In this document: positions 1 to 7,070 of the stretch, one piece after another
How positions within the stretch are numbered: the first letter of the stretch is position 1
How the letters are laid out: every line of letters begins with the position of its first letter
Assembly: GCA_910588285.1 (NCBI GenBank)
Contig: CAJUQB010000115.1
Span: forward strand, 1-14,130
Length of the DNA stretch: 14,130 bases
From: an uncultured Lachnospiraceae bacterium
GTDB taxonomy: Bacteria; Bacillota; Clostridia; Lachnospirales; Lachnospiraceae
Direction: 5' to 3'
Translations under genes and position numbers: made by a program
Notes under the pieces: model-generated
Database searches by the model: none
The model's input: the letters and a program-made list of their open reading frames with translations, nothing else
Told to the model about the DNA's origin: nothing

Positions 1-100
1 AGTCCTATCGTGAAAAGGATAAAATAACAAATACCCTTTTGACTACCTAATCATACCATCCGTTTTGTAATATCATATTTTCAATTTCTCTAAATCTCAT
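1..100 (-). pseudogene. HicA-like toxin remnant, 5' end, broken at codon 18
   Basis: Seen: an ATG at 100 sits 6 bases after an AAGGAGG ribosome binding site (107-113). It opens a frame reading MRFREIENMILQNGWYD, then hits TAG at 47-49. This peptide resembles the N-terminus of HicA mRNA interferases, which typically begin with a short R/K-E helix followed by GWY or GWx and then a (R/Q)-KGSH segment. In a shifted frame after the stop the sequence reads S-K-G and later P-F-H-D-R, which could be scrambled HicA core. HicA toxins cleave mRNA and are about 60-80 residues, so this would be a non-functional remnant. No HicB antitoxin is visible, and the window ends here. The assignment rests on 17 residues and is tentative. 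Confidence 0.42.
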
Positions 101-111
101 CCAATACCTCC

Positions 112-123
112 TTATTCATTCAT
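112..123 (-). other. three-codon ORF (MNE stop) overlapping the next ribosome binding site
   Basis: A good ribosome binding site (AAAGGAG) precedes ATG-AAT-GAA-TAA. The stop codon runs into the AAGGAGG that serves the HicA-like start at 100. It may be a leader peptide that couples translation, or the stump of a gene deleted between promoter and toxin. It is too short to judge as a gene. Confidence 0.3.
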
Positions 124-153
124 AGCATCTCTCCTTTCCTTTCGTTTAATCAT

Positions 154-182
154 ATTGTAATGCGCATTATGCGCATTGTCAA
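154..182 (-). promoter_or_regulatory. strong promoter with tandem palindromic operators in the spacer
   Basis: On the minus strand TTGACA (177-182) and TACAAT (154-159) are separated by exactly 17 bases. The spacer is two copies of the self-complementary octamer ATGCGCAT split by one base (160-167 and 169-176). A repressor bound there would block RNA polymerase, as expected for an autoregulated toxin-antitoxin operon. Transcription would start near 147 and run toward the HicA-like remnant. The promoter elements are near consensus; the repressor is not identified. Confidence 0.72.
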
Positions 183-196
183 GAATTTTATTTCGT

Positions 197-246
197 AAAA
201 AAGAGATAAAAGGACTTTCACCTAAATAAAAGATGAAACATCCTTT
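197..246 (-). terminator. probable terminator behind the immunity-like gene
   Basis: AAAGGA/TCCTTT (209-214 and 241-246) and the inner TTTCA/TGAAA pair form an imperfect hairpin. Read on the minus strand it is followed, after five bases, by six T residues (complement of 197-202). A weaker TCCCC/GGGGA hairpin at 257-274 lies between it and the stop codon at 288. The stem is AT-rich and bulged, so it is moderate rather than strong. Confidence 0.4.
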
Positions 247-287
247 GGAGTACAAATCCCCTTTAAAATGGGGACATTCTTTCGCTA

Positions 288-1454
288 TCAAAAATACTCC
301 GGGTTCATGAACAGTACCGTCAGGCAGACAGGCTCCCCTGCTGTATCCAGCCCCCAGTATCCGCTATAGATCCCGTCTCCCATGCCGCTGGAAAAAAGAA
401 CCGCCCTCTGTCCGCTCTCCGGCAGCTTCCACTCCAGAAAGCTCCCTCCCTGATTCTGAAATTCCGGACAGGCTTCATAGCTTTTCTGAAAGAGGTCTGC
501 GAAATAATCTGTGTATTTGTTCTTCTCCGGATGATCCTTCCTCCATTTTTCAAAAAAAGCCCCGCACTCCTGGGCAAGCCTCCCGTCGGCAAAGCAGGCA
601 AGCCCTGTATCCACGCCAAACACAGAAAATACTCCGGGCTTTCCTAAGTCTTCCCTCTTATTTCCCTTAGGCATGGCAATCTCATAGTGAACCGCCTGCC
701 CTGGGCGGATCAAAAGCCTTGCGGCAGCAATCCTAAGGCCGGCAATCCAGGAGAGGCAGACAGACAGCTCCACCGGATAGCTTCCCGCCAGAATCCGCTT
801 GTCCAGAACCATCTCATAGGGGCTCCCCAGATACGCAATGGGATCTGCAAGCACCACCTCTCCGGTGGGGAAGTCCGCCTCCCCTGCCCGGACCACCTTG
901 ATTTTCTTATTTTCCGTAAAAAGCATCTCAAAAAAATCGGCAGGGTATATCTCCTGGTTGAGAAATTTCAGGTTCTGCTCAAAGGCTGCCTGGGCCGGGT
1001 GCTGCACCGTATCCCGAATCTCCTCCCCGGTTTGGGCATCCACAAAATATTTCCCGGTCTGATCAGAGCGAAATTCCAGGTCGCTGCCCACAGGCATATA
1101 AAATACAAATACCACGGCAGGCTCAATATTTGCCAGGGTATTGAAATCTACAAAGGACATATTATTTGCATCATTCACATATTCCTGAGTGTCACTGTCT
1201 CCAAATGCCACCCACCCATTTCCATACTCGCTCTCCTGCCGAAACAGCCATTTCAGCCTGGCAGTGCCGTTTAAAATGGATTTGCTGACAATGGTTCCCC
1301 CGGCCCCCTCAATATACACCTTCCAATCCTTCTGTTCTTTCTCCGGCATTTTTTCTGCCTTTTCTTCTTTCCTTTTTTCTGTCTTTTCTTCTTTCCTTTT
1401 TTCTGCCTTTTCTTCCTTCCTTTTTTCTGTTTTCCTTTTTCCAAAAAATCCCAT
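288..1454 (-). CDS. DUF2185 (Imm33)-DUF4241 two-domain immunity-like protein
   Basis: The 388-residue protein starts at an ATG preceded by AGGAGG about 10 bases upstream. Residues 9-41 are a charged lysine/glutamate repeat. Residues 43-130 match the DUF2185/Imm33 pattern: GWVAFGDSD, then EYVNDANN and F-NTLANIEP. Residues 165-388 fit DUF4241: an ADPIAYL segment, an AGSYPVELSV strand, a FGVDTGLACFAD core and the closing GDGIYSGYWGLD. DUF2185 is classed with immunity proteins of polymorphic toxin systems; DUF4241 has no settled function. There is no signal peptide, so it is probably cytosolic. No toxin gene is visible nearby. It begins 65 bases after the helicase stop with no clear promoter between them, so co-transcription is likely. 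The domain calls are from memory of the families; the role is inferred. Confidence 0.72.
   Translation of the reverse strand: MGFFGKRKTEKRKEEKAEKRKEEKTEKRKEEKAEKMPEKEQKDWKVYIEGAGGTIVSKSILNGTARLKWLFRQESEYGNGWVAFGDSDTQEYVNDANNMSFVDFNTLANIEPAVVFVFYMPVGSDLEFRSDQTGKYFVDAQTGEEIRDTVQHPAQAAFEQNLKFLNQEIYPADFFEMLFTENKKIKVVRAGEADFPTGEVVLADPIAYLGSPYEMVLDKRILAGSYPVELSVCLSWIAGLRIAAARLLIRPGQAVHYEIAMPKGNKREDLGKPGVFSVFGVDTGLACFADGRLAQECGAFFEKWRKDHPEKNKYTDYFADLFQKSYEACPEFQNQGGSFLEWKLPESGQRAVLFSSGMGDGIYSGYWGLDTAGEPVCLTVLFMNPEYF
1356..1427. repeat. three 24-bp tandem repeats coding for EKRKEEK(A/T)
   Basis: Codons 10-33 of the immunity-like gene consist of three near-identical 24-base units encoding EKRKEEKA, EKRKEEKT and EKRKEEKA, with partial copies on both sides. 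On the plus strand this is a pyrimidine-only stretch rich in TTTTC. Such an array can gain or lose units in frame by slippage. Confidence 0.85.
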
Positions 1455-1519
1455 ACCTCTTACTCCTCCTAATCCTTAAGTCCCGTCAGCTCCAAAAGCC
1501 CGGCTCTCTGCTGCCATGC

Positions 1520-2377
1520 TTACATCAAGTCAAACAGGCTCATCTGCCTGCCGCTGTCCTCCCGCTTGCCGATTTTCACAGCTTCCCGCACTGCCAGCTC
1601 CCCCGGAAGCTCCTCCAGAAATTCCGAGGGCTCCCGGGAGGTTGTGAGGATCAGCGCCTCCCGGGCCCTGGTAAGGCCCACATAAAACAAGCGGCGTTCC
1701 TCCTCTTCCTCCTGTGCGGTTTTCCCTCCTGCAAAGGGGATCAGCCCCTTTCTTGCCCCATAGATGATCACCGCCGGAAATTCCAGCCCCTTGGCTCCGT
1801 GAAGAGTCATCAGGGTAACCGCGCCTGCCGTGTACTGTTTTCCCCCGCAGCGCTTCAGATCGCTCTCCACTCCCAGCTTCAGAGCCTCCAGAAATTCCGG
1901 CATTTTCTGATAAAACACCGCTGTCTGCTCCAGCTTTTCCATATCCTTTTGCTGCTCCGGCTTCAGATCCTTCCTCCATTCCTCCAGGAGCTTCCAGGGC
2001 TTTTTCCGTTTCACCAGGGGCGCATATTTCTCCGCCATGGCTGCAAGGGTGCGTTCCGCCCCTTCCTCCGGCTCCTGGCCCCACAGCAGTGTCCGGGCCC
2101 TCTCGGCAGCCAGCTTGTCCTCCGGACAAAGGAGAGACTGAAAGAAGCAGATGGTTCCCTCCACCACTGGCTCCTTCAGGAACTCATCCCTTCCTGCCAC
2201 CACATAGGGAATCCCCTCCTGTCTTAGGCAGTCCTCCAGAAGCTCCGCCTGGCGGTGGGTCCGGTACAGCACGGCAATATCCTCAAAGCCCCAGGCCTGT
2301 CCCTCCCTTGCAGGATGCAGCTCCTGGGCCTCCAGCATCCCAATGCCCCCGGCCAGACGATTGATCTCCTTTGCCAC
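1520..2377 (-). CDS. C-terminal half of the UvrD-type helicase (downstream fragment of the split gene)
   Basis: This frame is open from about 2452, but its first ATG is at 2377, which has no good ribosome binding site, so independent translation is doubtful. It carries the rest of the helicase: the 2A-type region beginning FEDIAVLYRTHRQAELLEDC, motif V (TLHGAKGLEF) and motif VI (FYVGLTRARE). It lacks the ATP-binding Walker A and DEFQD residues, which are in the upstream frame, so alone it cannot be a helicase. It ends in QMSLFDLM, which resembles a sliding-clamp-binding peptide. Upstream of the ATG the frame reads PEGVPVRIAEADS and similar residues that fit the family, which shows that it is a continuation and not a separate gene. 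Confidence 0.7.
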   Translation of the reverse strand: MAKEINRLAGGIGMLEAQELHPAREGQAWGFEDIAVLYRTHRQAELLEDCLRQEGIPYVVAGRDEFLKEPVVEGTICFFQSLLCPEDKLAAERARTLLWGQEPEEGAERTLAAMAEKYAPLVKRKKPWKLLEEWRKDLKPEQQKDMEKLEQTAVFYQKMPEFLEALKLGVESDLKRCGGKQYTAGAVTLMTLHGAKGLEFPAVIIYGARKGLIPFAGGKTAQEEEEERRLFYVGLTRAREALILTTSREPSEFLEELPGELAVREAVKIGKREDSGRQMSLFDLM

Positions 2378-2429
2378 GAAGATGGCTTCTGCCCGCTGGC
2401 TGTCCGCCTCTGCAATCCGGACCGGAACG

Positions 2430-2452
2430 CCCTCTGGCCACCGGGATTTTTG
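2430..2452 (-). other. frameshift junction in the nuclease/helicase gene
   Basis: Frame 0 is sensible through INKNPGG. The -1 frame is sensible from PEGVPVRIAEADS onward, and has a stop at 2453-2455, so the shift must lie downstream of that. A single lost base in the G/C-rich GGTGGCCAG segment explains it, for example a missing G giving GGTGGGCCAG. Confidence 0.75.
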
Positions 2453-3327
2453 TTAATCACCTGGGTGGCTGCAGCCAGAATCTGGGGGGTGGAGCGGTAA
2501 TTTTCCTCCAATGTTATCCGGCATACCTCCGGGAAATCCTCCCCAAGCCTTTGGAAGCAGCCGGCATCCGCCCCCCGGAATCCATAGATGGCCTGATCCC
2601 GGTCTCCGATCACATACAGCTCCCGCCCGTTCTGGTTCCAGGCCTTGATCAGCTGATACTGCAGGGGATTGATGTCCTGAAATTCATCCACCAGCAGGTA
2701 GGAAAATGGCCCGGTATCCGTGGTCCTTCCCTGTTCGCCTGCCTCCCTGCGGGCAAAATGCAGCGCTTCCAGCAGAAGATCGTCAAAATCAAGGGCTCCC
2801 CATTCCTGCAGGCCCCTCTGATATGCCTCCAGCACCTCCTGCCCCAGCGCTTCCTGCCCCAGGCCCGGATCCCGCTCACACATGCCGGTTTTTTCATTGG
2901 AAATCTGCCGAAGGAGACGGGAGGCAGAGATACTTAGGCCAAATTCCCTGCAGAGTTCTTCGGCCAGCCTTTGGGTCTCTGTCTCCCCTGCAAGGGAAAA
3001 CTCCATCCCGCAGTCCTTCAAGCGCTTCCAGGCAATTGCATGAAAGCTTCCGATCTGCAGCCTTCCGGCAGGCCCCTTTCCCAATTGGCTCCGGATCCGT
3101 TCCCGCAGCTCTCCCGCCGCCTGGTTGGTGAAGGTTACAGCCGTGATGCAGGATGGCTTTACCCGCCTGGTCTCTAACAGGTGCAGAATATGGGCAGCCA
3201 GAGTTCCGGTCTTTCCGGTGCCCGGGCCTGCTGTCACCGCAGTCACCCGCCCGATGGATTCGATGGCCTGGCGCTGCTTTTCATTCCACACAGGCTCCTC
3301 TCTGCCCGATACCGCAGCCCATTCCGG

Positions 3328-3433
3328 CTTCGGAAGCACCTCTTCCGGCCCCTTACGCTCCTGGCCAGCCTTCCTCTCCGCCGTGTCCTGGCACATATGC
3401 TCTGACTTCGGAAGCACCTCTTCCGGCCCCTTA
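3328..3433. repeat. 28-bp perfect direct repeat in the nuclease-helicase linker
   Basis: Identical 28-base copies lie at 3328-3355 and 3406-3433, 78 bases apart (26 codons), so the duplication keeps the frame. Both encode KGPEEVLPK, followed by S or P and then E. They fall in the disordered-looking linker between the nuclease and helicase parts. Confidence 0.9.
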
Positions 3434-4831
3434 TGCACCTGCTTCTGGGCCTCCTCTTCCTGCCCCATCAGCTCCGGCTGCAGCTGAAACAGGTCCATCT
3501 GTCCTTCCAGCTGCTGTCTCTCATTGGAGGTAAACAGGCACAGGCTTCCGTATTCCCCGTCAAAGCCCGGCCGCCAGGTAACCGCTCCCTGCCGCAGCCT
3601 GTCAATCCCCTCAGCGATCAGACTGCCTGCCACGCTGCGAATGTCCTCCAGGGGAAGCTCCCGCAGGATGGAGAACTCGGGTCCCAGCTTCTGAAGCATG
3701 GACTGGTAGGTTTTCCCAACCCTGGCGCCGGCCGCAGAATGACCCACCGATGCACCGATCAGCTCCGGCAGGGGCACCAGGCTTTCAAATGCCGCTGCAT
3801 CTGCTCTTTGGTATCCCTCCGGCCGGTCCGAAAGCTGCGCAATGCGGTTGGACACCCCGATGGTCAGCTTCCGCCCGCAGACCGGGCAGATTCCCCCATA
3901 CTTTTTCGTCTCAGAGGGCGCCAGGCAGAGGCCGCATTTCCGATGGCCGTCATAGTGGTATTTTCCCTCCTCCGGGAAAAACTCAATGGTTCCGGCCAGA
4001 CCTTCCCCGGTCTGAATGGCTTTTCGGAGCCCTTCATAGGAGCGTTCGATGTCCAGAAGATTTGCCTCCCGGCCCAGCTTTGCCGGCGAATGGGCGTCAG
4101 AGTTGGAAATCAGCTGATAGCGGTCCAGGGCGGAAACCCTCCAGATCATGGGCGGGTCCGAGGACAGCCCGGTCTCCATGGCATGGATATGGGGCGACAG
4201 GTCTCCAAAGCATTCCTCCACAGAATCAAAGCCGGAAAATGCCCCGAACAGGGAAAAATGAGGCGTCCAGATGTGGGCCGGAACATAGACAGACTCCGGG
4301 CACAGCTCCAGAAGAATCTCCAGCAGGTCATGGCAGTCAAGCCCCAGTATGGGTCTGCCGTCCGAATGGATATTTCCAATGGCCTGAAGCTTGTTGGAAA
4401 CAAGCTCTGCCTCCTCAAGACCCGGCAGCAGAATCAGCCTGTGTACCTTCCGGACACGGTCATATTTTTTATAGATGGAGCTGATCTCCCCGGTAATGAC
4501 AAACTGCGGCTGTATGGCATCGGATGCCGTATCATCCCCAATGCGGTACTCCTTTTTCAGCACGTAGAGGCCATTTCCTGCCGGTTCCAGCTTCTCCGCC
4601 AGCTCCCTGCGCCATTGGGGATGGGTAAAATCCCCGCTCCCTATGATTCCAATCCCCTTGCGCCGCGCCCACAGATCCAGGTATTCCGGTGTGCAGTCCC
4701 TGCTGGTTGCCCGGGAATAACGGGAATGGATATGTAAATCTGCAATATGCATAAAAGTCCTTCTTTCCGCTGATTTTTAGTAAAAAAGGCCAATCTCAGC
4801 TTTGAAACGCCCCATTTGCCGGGCAGCTCCT

Positions 4832-4859
4832 ATTATAATATATTTTTGCAGATTTTCAA
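4832..4859 (-). promoter_or_regulatory. sigma-A promoter for the nuclease/helicase gene
   Basis: On the minus strand TTGAAA (4854-4859) and TATAAT (4832-4837) are 16 bases apart, in an AT-rich setting. Transcription would start near 4825, about 70 bases before the ATG at 4752. The downstream immunity-like gene probably shares this transcript. Confidence 0.7.
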
Positions 4860-4875
4860 AGCTTCTGCTTAAATT

Positions 4876-4891
4876 TTATGCAAATGCATAA
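4876..4891. promoter_or_regulatory. 16-bp palindrome TTATGCAAATGCATAA, possible operator
   Basis: Perfect 7-bp arms flank two A bases. It lies 17 bases upstream of the -35 box of the nuclease/helicase promoter, a position suited to an activator or repressor. It does not match the Gram-positive LexA box. No binding protein can be named. Confidence 0.4.
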
Positions 4892-4911
4892 TATAACCCG
4901 CAACCACTATT

Positions 4912-4960
4912 TTACTGGCCGGATGCCTTGCAGCAGGGTGCAAGGCACCGTGAACAGTAA
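4912..4960. repeat. nested inverted repeat between divergent promoters
   Basis: An inner perfect 9-bp inverted repeat (TGCCTTGCA at 4924-4932, TGCAAGGCA at 4939-4947, 6-base loop) is enclosed by a 6-bp pair (TTACTG at 4912-4917, CAGTAA at 4955-4960). No T-run follows on either strand, so it is not a typical terminator. It may be a dispersed extragenic palindrome or a regulatory structure. The rest of the 317-base gap holds the two promoters and the palindrome at 4876 and no gene. Confidence 0.55.
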
Positions 4961-4986
4961 CTATGATCCCGCGCTTCAGATAGGAT

Positions 4987-5015
4987 TTGTCTGTTTCTGC
5001 AAAGTGTGTTATAGT
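4987..5015 (+). promoter_or_regulatory. promoter for the VanZ-like gene
   Basis: TTGTCT (4987-4992) and TATAGT (5010-5015) are 17 bases apart on the plus strand. Transcription would start near 5022, about 48 bases before the ATG at 5070. It is divergent from the nuclease/helicase promoter. Confidence 0.6.
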
Positions 5016-5069
5016 CTTTAGGAGAAATCGTTTCGTAATCCTTTGAAACGGACCTGATTGGAGGAATGT

Positions 5070-5579
5070 ATGATGTCCGGGAAATTTTCAGAAGCTGGCC
5101 CTACTCTGCCTGCAAACAAAAAGCAGCTGGCCAAACGCGCGTTTCTGACGGCTGCGCTGGTCTGCTGCATTGCATTTATTTTTTCGAACTCCATGGAAAA
5201 CGGGGTGCAGTCCTCGGCCCGCAGCGGTTCTGCCACAGAATTCATCAACAGCCTGCTGGAGGAGATCGGAATGGGGCCTGTAACAGAGCATATGATCCGA
5301 AAGACTGCCCATTTCCTGGAATATGCCCTGGAGGGCTGCCTGCTCCTTCTGGTGCTGTGGGCATACGGCCTGTCCCTGCTGCGCTATTTCGGCTGGGGGC
5401 TTTTGGGCGGTGTCCTGACCGCCCTTACGGACGAAAGCATCCAGCTCTTCTCCTCCGGCCGCTCCGGGCAGGTGGCCGATGTGTGGATTGACACCGGAGG
5501 CGTGCTCTGGGGCATGCTGGTCATGGCTGTCCTGGTTTCCGTCTTTTCAGCAAAAAGGCGCACACGCTCCCTGAAATAA
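5070..5579 (+). CDS. VanZ-like family membrane protein
   Basis: The product is 169 residues with about four membrane segments (roughly 24-41, 86-100, 104-120 and 144-160). The VanZ-like signature is clear: FSNS after the first segment (38-41), RKTAHFLEY (77-85), then DESIQLFSSGR and DVWIDTGG (121-144). VanZ itself gives low-level teicoplanin resistance; most family members are of unknown role, so I infer only a membrane protein that may affect the cell envelope. I start at 5070 because GGAGG (5060-5064) lies 5 bases upstream. ATG 5073, with 8-base spacing, is equally possible. A TTG at 5058 would place the ribosome binding site inside the gene. Its last 59 bases overlap the convergent permease gene. 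Confidence 0.88.
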   Translation: MMSGKFSEAGPTLPANKKQLAKRAFLTAALVCCIAFIFSNSMENGVQSSARSGSATEFINSLLEEIGMGPVTEHMIRKTAHFLEYALEGCLLLLVLWAYGLSLLRYFGWGLLGGVLTALTDESIQLFSSGRSGQVADVWIDTGGVLWGMLVMAVLVSVFSAKRRTRSLK

Positions 5580-6243
5580 CAAGCACCAGCAGCAGATACC
5601 ACAGATTCCCGAGGCAGACCCCGCCCTCCTGCATCAGCCGGTAGCCCCAGGAGGACGGGAAAATCCTCCCCAGCCCCTGAAAGGCCTTTGGCAGAAGCTC
5701 CATGGGAAACATGATCCCGGACAGCATAATGGACGGTAAAAATATCATCTGCGCAAGCATTGTCAGCTTTGCCTGGTTCTGTACTGTCAGGCCAAGAATG
5801 CTTCCCATTCCCAGAGAGACCAGGATAAAAAGGGCCAGGGCCAGAAGGAATCGGAAAGGCTCCTTTGGCAGGGCCGCGTCAAAAAGAACCGGCGCAAGCA
5901 CCAGAATGACAATGCCCAGAAGCATCAGATGGACAAAGGCAGAAAGACACATGGTAAGCAGGACTGCAAATAAGGGCACACCGTTTGCTTGATAAGCCTT
6001 CTTGATCTCGCTGCCATAGGTTTCCGCCAGGGAGGGAGGCAGGCCGATCAGGGCCCCCATGGACACCCCCATGACAATCATGGAGGGAATCAGCGTCTCC
6101 CGCATTTGCGGCATCACTGTGGTAAAGATCCCGCCCATCAGCAGGAAGAAAAGAAGCGGAACCACATAGCAGGTGATCAGCATCGCCCTGCTTCGAATAT
6201 CCAGTTTCCACTGTAACGCTGCTCCATATAAAAATGCACCCAT
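5521..6243 (-). CDS. ABC-2 type transporter permease
   Basis: The 240-residue membrane protein has about six hydrophobic segments (21-43, 53-70, 90-120, 130-150, 162-182 and 214-232) and ends in a basic tail. The stretch FLPSIMLSGIMFPMELLP near 168-185, followed by PSSWGYRLM, is typical of ABC-2 permeases of drug or lipid exporters. It would pair with the ATPase encoded just upstream. The ATPase stop and this ATG are separated by two bases (TAG-AG-ATG), and its ribosome binding site GGGAGGG lies inside the ATPase end, which implies translational coupling. Its 3' end runs 59 bases into the oppositely oriented VanZ-like gene. The substrate is unknown. Confidence 0.9.
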   Translation of the reverse strand: MGAFLYGAALQWKLDIRSRAMLITCYVVPLLFFLLMGGIFTTVMPQMRETLIPSMIVMGVSMGALIGLPPSLAETYGSEIKKAYQANGVPLFAVLLTMCLSAFVHLMLLGIVILVLAPVLFDAALPKEPFRFLLALALFILVSLGMGSILGLTVQNQAKLTMLAQMIFLPSIMLSGIMFPMELLPKAFQGLGRIFPSSWGYRLMQEGGVCLGNLWYLLLVLVISGSVCAFLLKRRKPGQP

Positions 6244-6245
6244 CT

Positions 6246-7067
6246 CTACACCCTCCCTGCCAGTTCCAGAAAATGCTGTTCCAAAGTACCTCTGTCCACC
6301 TTGATATCCAATACCCGCTCCCCCCTCTGCTTCAGCTCAAGGAGCAGGGAAAGGAGAGCCTCTTCGATGTTATCTGCCTCCAGACGTTTCTCTGCCTGTT
6401 CCGTTTTGATATGGATCAGGTATTTCCTGCCCACTTGGTCTGTCAGCTCCCGGGCTGTCCCGCAAAAGGCAATCCTCCCCTCATTCAATATGGCAATCCG
6501 GTCGCAGAGCGTCTCCACCTCTGCCATATCATGGCTTGTCAGGATGATTGTTTTTCCCCGGGCCTTCAGACTGCGGATCTGCTGGTGAAGAGACAGCCTG
6601 CCTTCCACGTCAAGGCCTGCCGTGGGCTCGTCAAGAAATACAATCTCCGGATCCCGGATCAGGGCAAGGGCCAGATGCAGCCGCCGTTTATGCCCGGTGT
6701 ACAATTGGGCATATTGCTTTTTCTCTATTTCTTCCATTCCCAGTGACTGAACCAGCGACCGGACCCATGCCCGGTCAACAGCCCCGCGGTTCCATTTTGC
6801 AAACAGGCGCAGGGCCTCCATGGGCCGGATATGGGCAGGCAGTGCCTGAGACTGTAGCTGGATGCCCATTTTCCCATTTACGGTGATTGTGCCCTCCTCG
6901 TATTTTTGCAGGCCTTCCATACATTCCAGCGCCGTCGTCTTTCCCGCCCCATTGATGCCCAGGAGGGCAAAAATCTCCCCTGACCGAACCGCAAAGTCAA
7001 GGCCCCGAAGAACCGGGTGGCTGCCATAGCTTTTTCTCAATCCGTGAACCTCTATCGCGTCCCTCAT
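6246..7067 (-). CDS. ABC transporter ATP-binding protein (ABC-2/drug-export type)
   Basis: The 273-residue protein has Walker A GINGAGKT (37-44), a Q-loop at about Q70-Q72, Walker B IVFLDEPTAGLD (142-153, catalytic E147) and the switch histidine H179 in TSHD. It would power the permease encoded by the next gene. The signature motif is odd: where LSGGQKRRL is expected, it reads LYTGHKRRL (122-130). The serine that contacts ATP is Y, one glycine is T and the glutamine is H. The rest of the catalytic set is intact. The region after about 205 is the divergent C-terminal extension usual in exporters. It starts three bases after the MerR stop (TGA-GAG-ATG), so the three genes form one coupled operon. 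Confidence 0.92.
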   Translation of the reverse strand: MRDAIEVHGLRKSYGSHPVLRGLDFAVRSGEIFALLGINGAGKTTALECMEGLQKYEEGTITVNGKMGIQLQSQALPAHIRPMEALRLFAKWNRGAVDRAWVRSLVQSLGMEEIEKKQYAQLYTGHKRRLHLALALIRDPEIVFLDEPTAGLDVEGRLSLHQQIRSLKARGKTIILTSHDMAEVETLCDRIAILNEGRIAFCGTARELTDQVGRKYLIHIKTEQAEKRLEADNIEEALLSLLLELKQRGERVLDIKVDRGTLEQHFLELAGRV

Positions 7068-7070
7068 CTC

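Larger units (their letters stand above)
1520..4752 (-). pseudogene. EndoQ-like PHP nuclease fused to UvrD/PcrA-type helicase, frameshifted
   Basis: The gene starts at ATG 4752 with an AAGGA site 6 bases upstream. Residues 1-400 are EndoQ-like: PHP metal ligands (H7 and H9 in DLHIHS, D41, H44, E89, H160, D219 and H221 in NSDAH) and a four-cysteine zinc site (C273, C276, C289, C292). EndoQ enzymes nick DNA at deaminated bases and abasic sites. A linker (about 405-485) leads into a superfamily 1 helicase: Walker A AGPGTGKT (508-515), DEFQD (689-693), GDRDQAIYGFRGA and NYRST (751-755). The frame then fails near codon 772 and the rest of the helicase continues in the -1 frame down to 1520. Restoring one base would give about 1077 residues with all helicase motifs. 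The fusion is a plausible repair enzyme pairing damage nicking with unwinding. The break is either a real mutation or a sequencing error; the frame-0 product ends at 2224. Confidence 0.85.

Noticed and set aside
2430..2460. Programmed -1 ribosomal frameshift joining the two helicase frames
   Set aside because: The shift would have to be -1, but no X-XXY-YYZ slippery heptamer is in phase in the usable 23-base span (AAC AAA AAT CCC is not suitable), and no strong downstream hairpin is evident. A single-base loss is simpler.
3433..4737. Long plus-strand reading frame of 434 codons opposite the nuclease gene
   Set aside because: It is antisense to a clearly recognisable PHP/EndoQ coding region, has no domain pattern, and its codons are explained by the GC-rich opposite strand.
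5058..5069. TTG at 5058 as the start of the VanZ-like gene
   Set aside because: The ribosome binding site GGAGG (5060-5064) would then be inside the coding region; ATG 5070 or 5073 is correctly spaced.
4753..5069. SOS (LexA) control of the repair gene
   Set aside because: No GAAC-N4-GTTC type box is visible near the promoter; the palindrome present has a different sequence.
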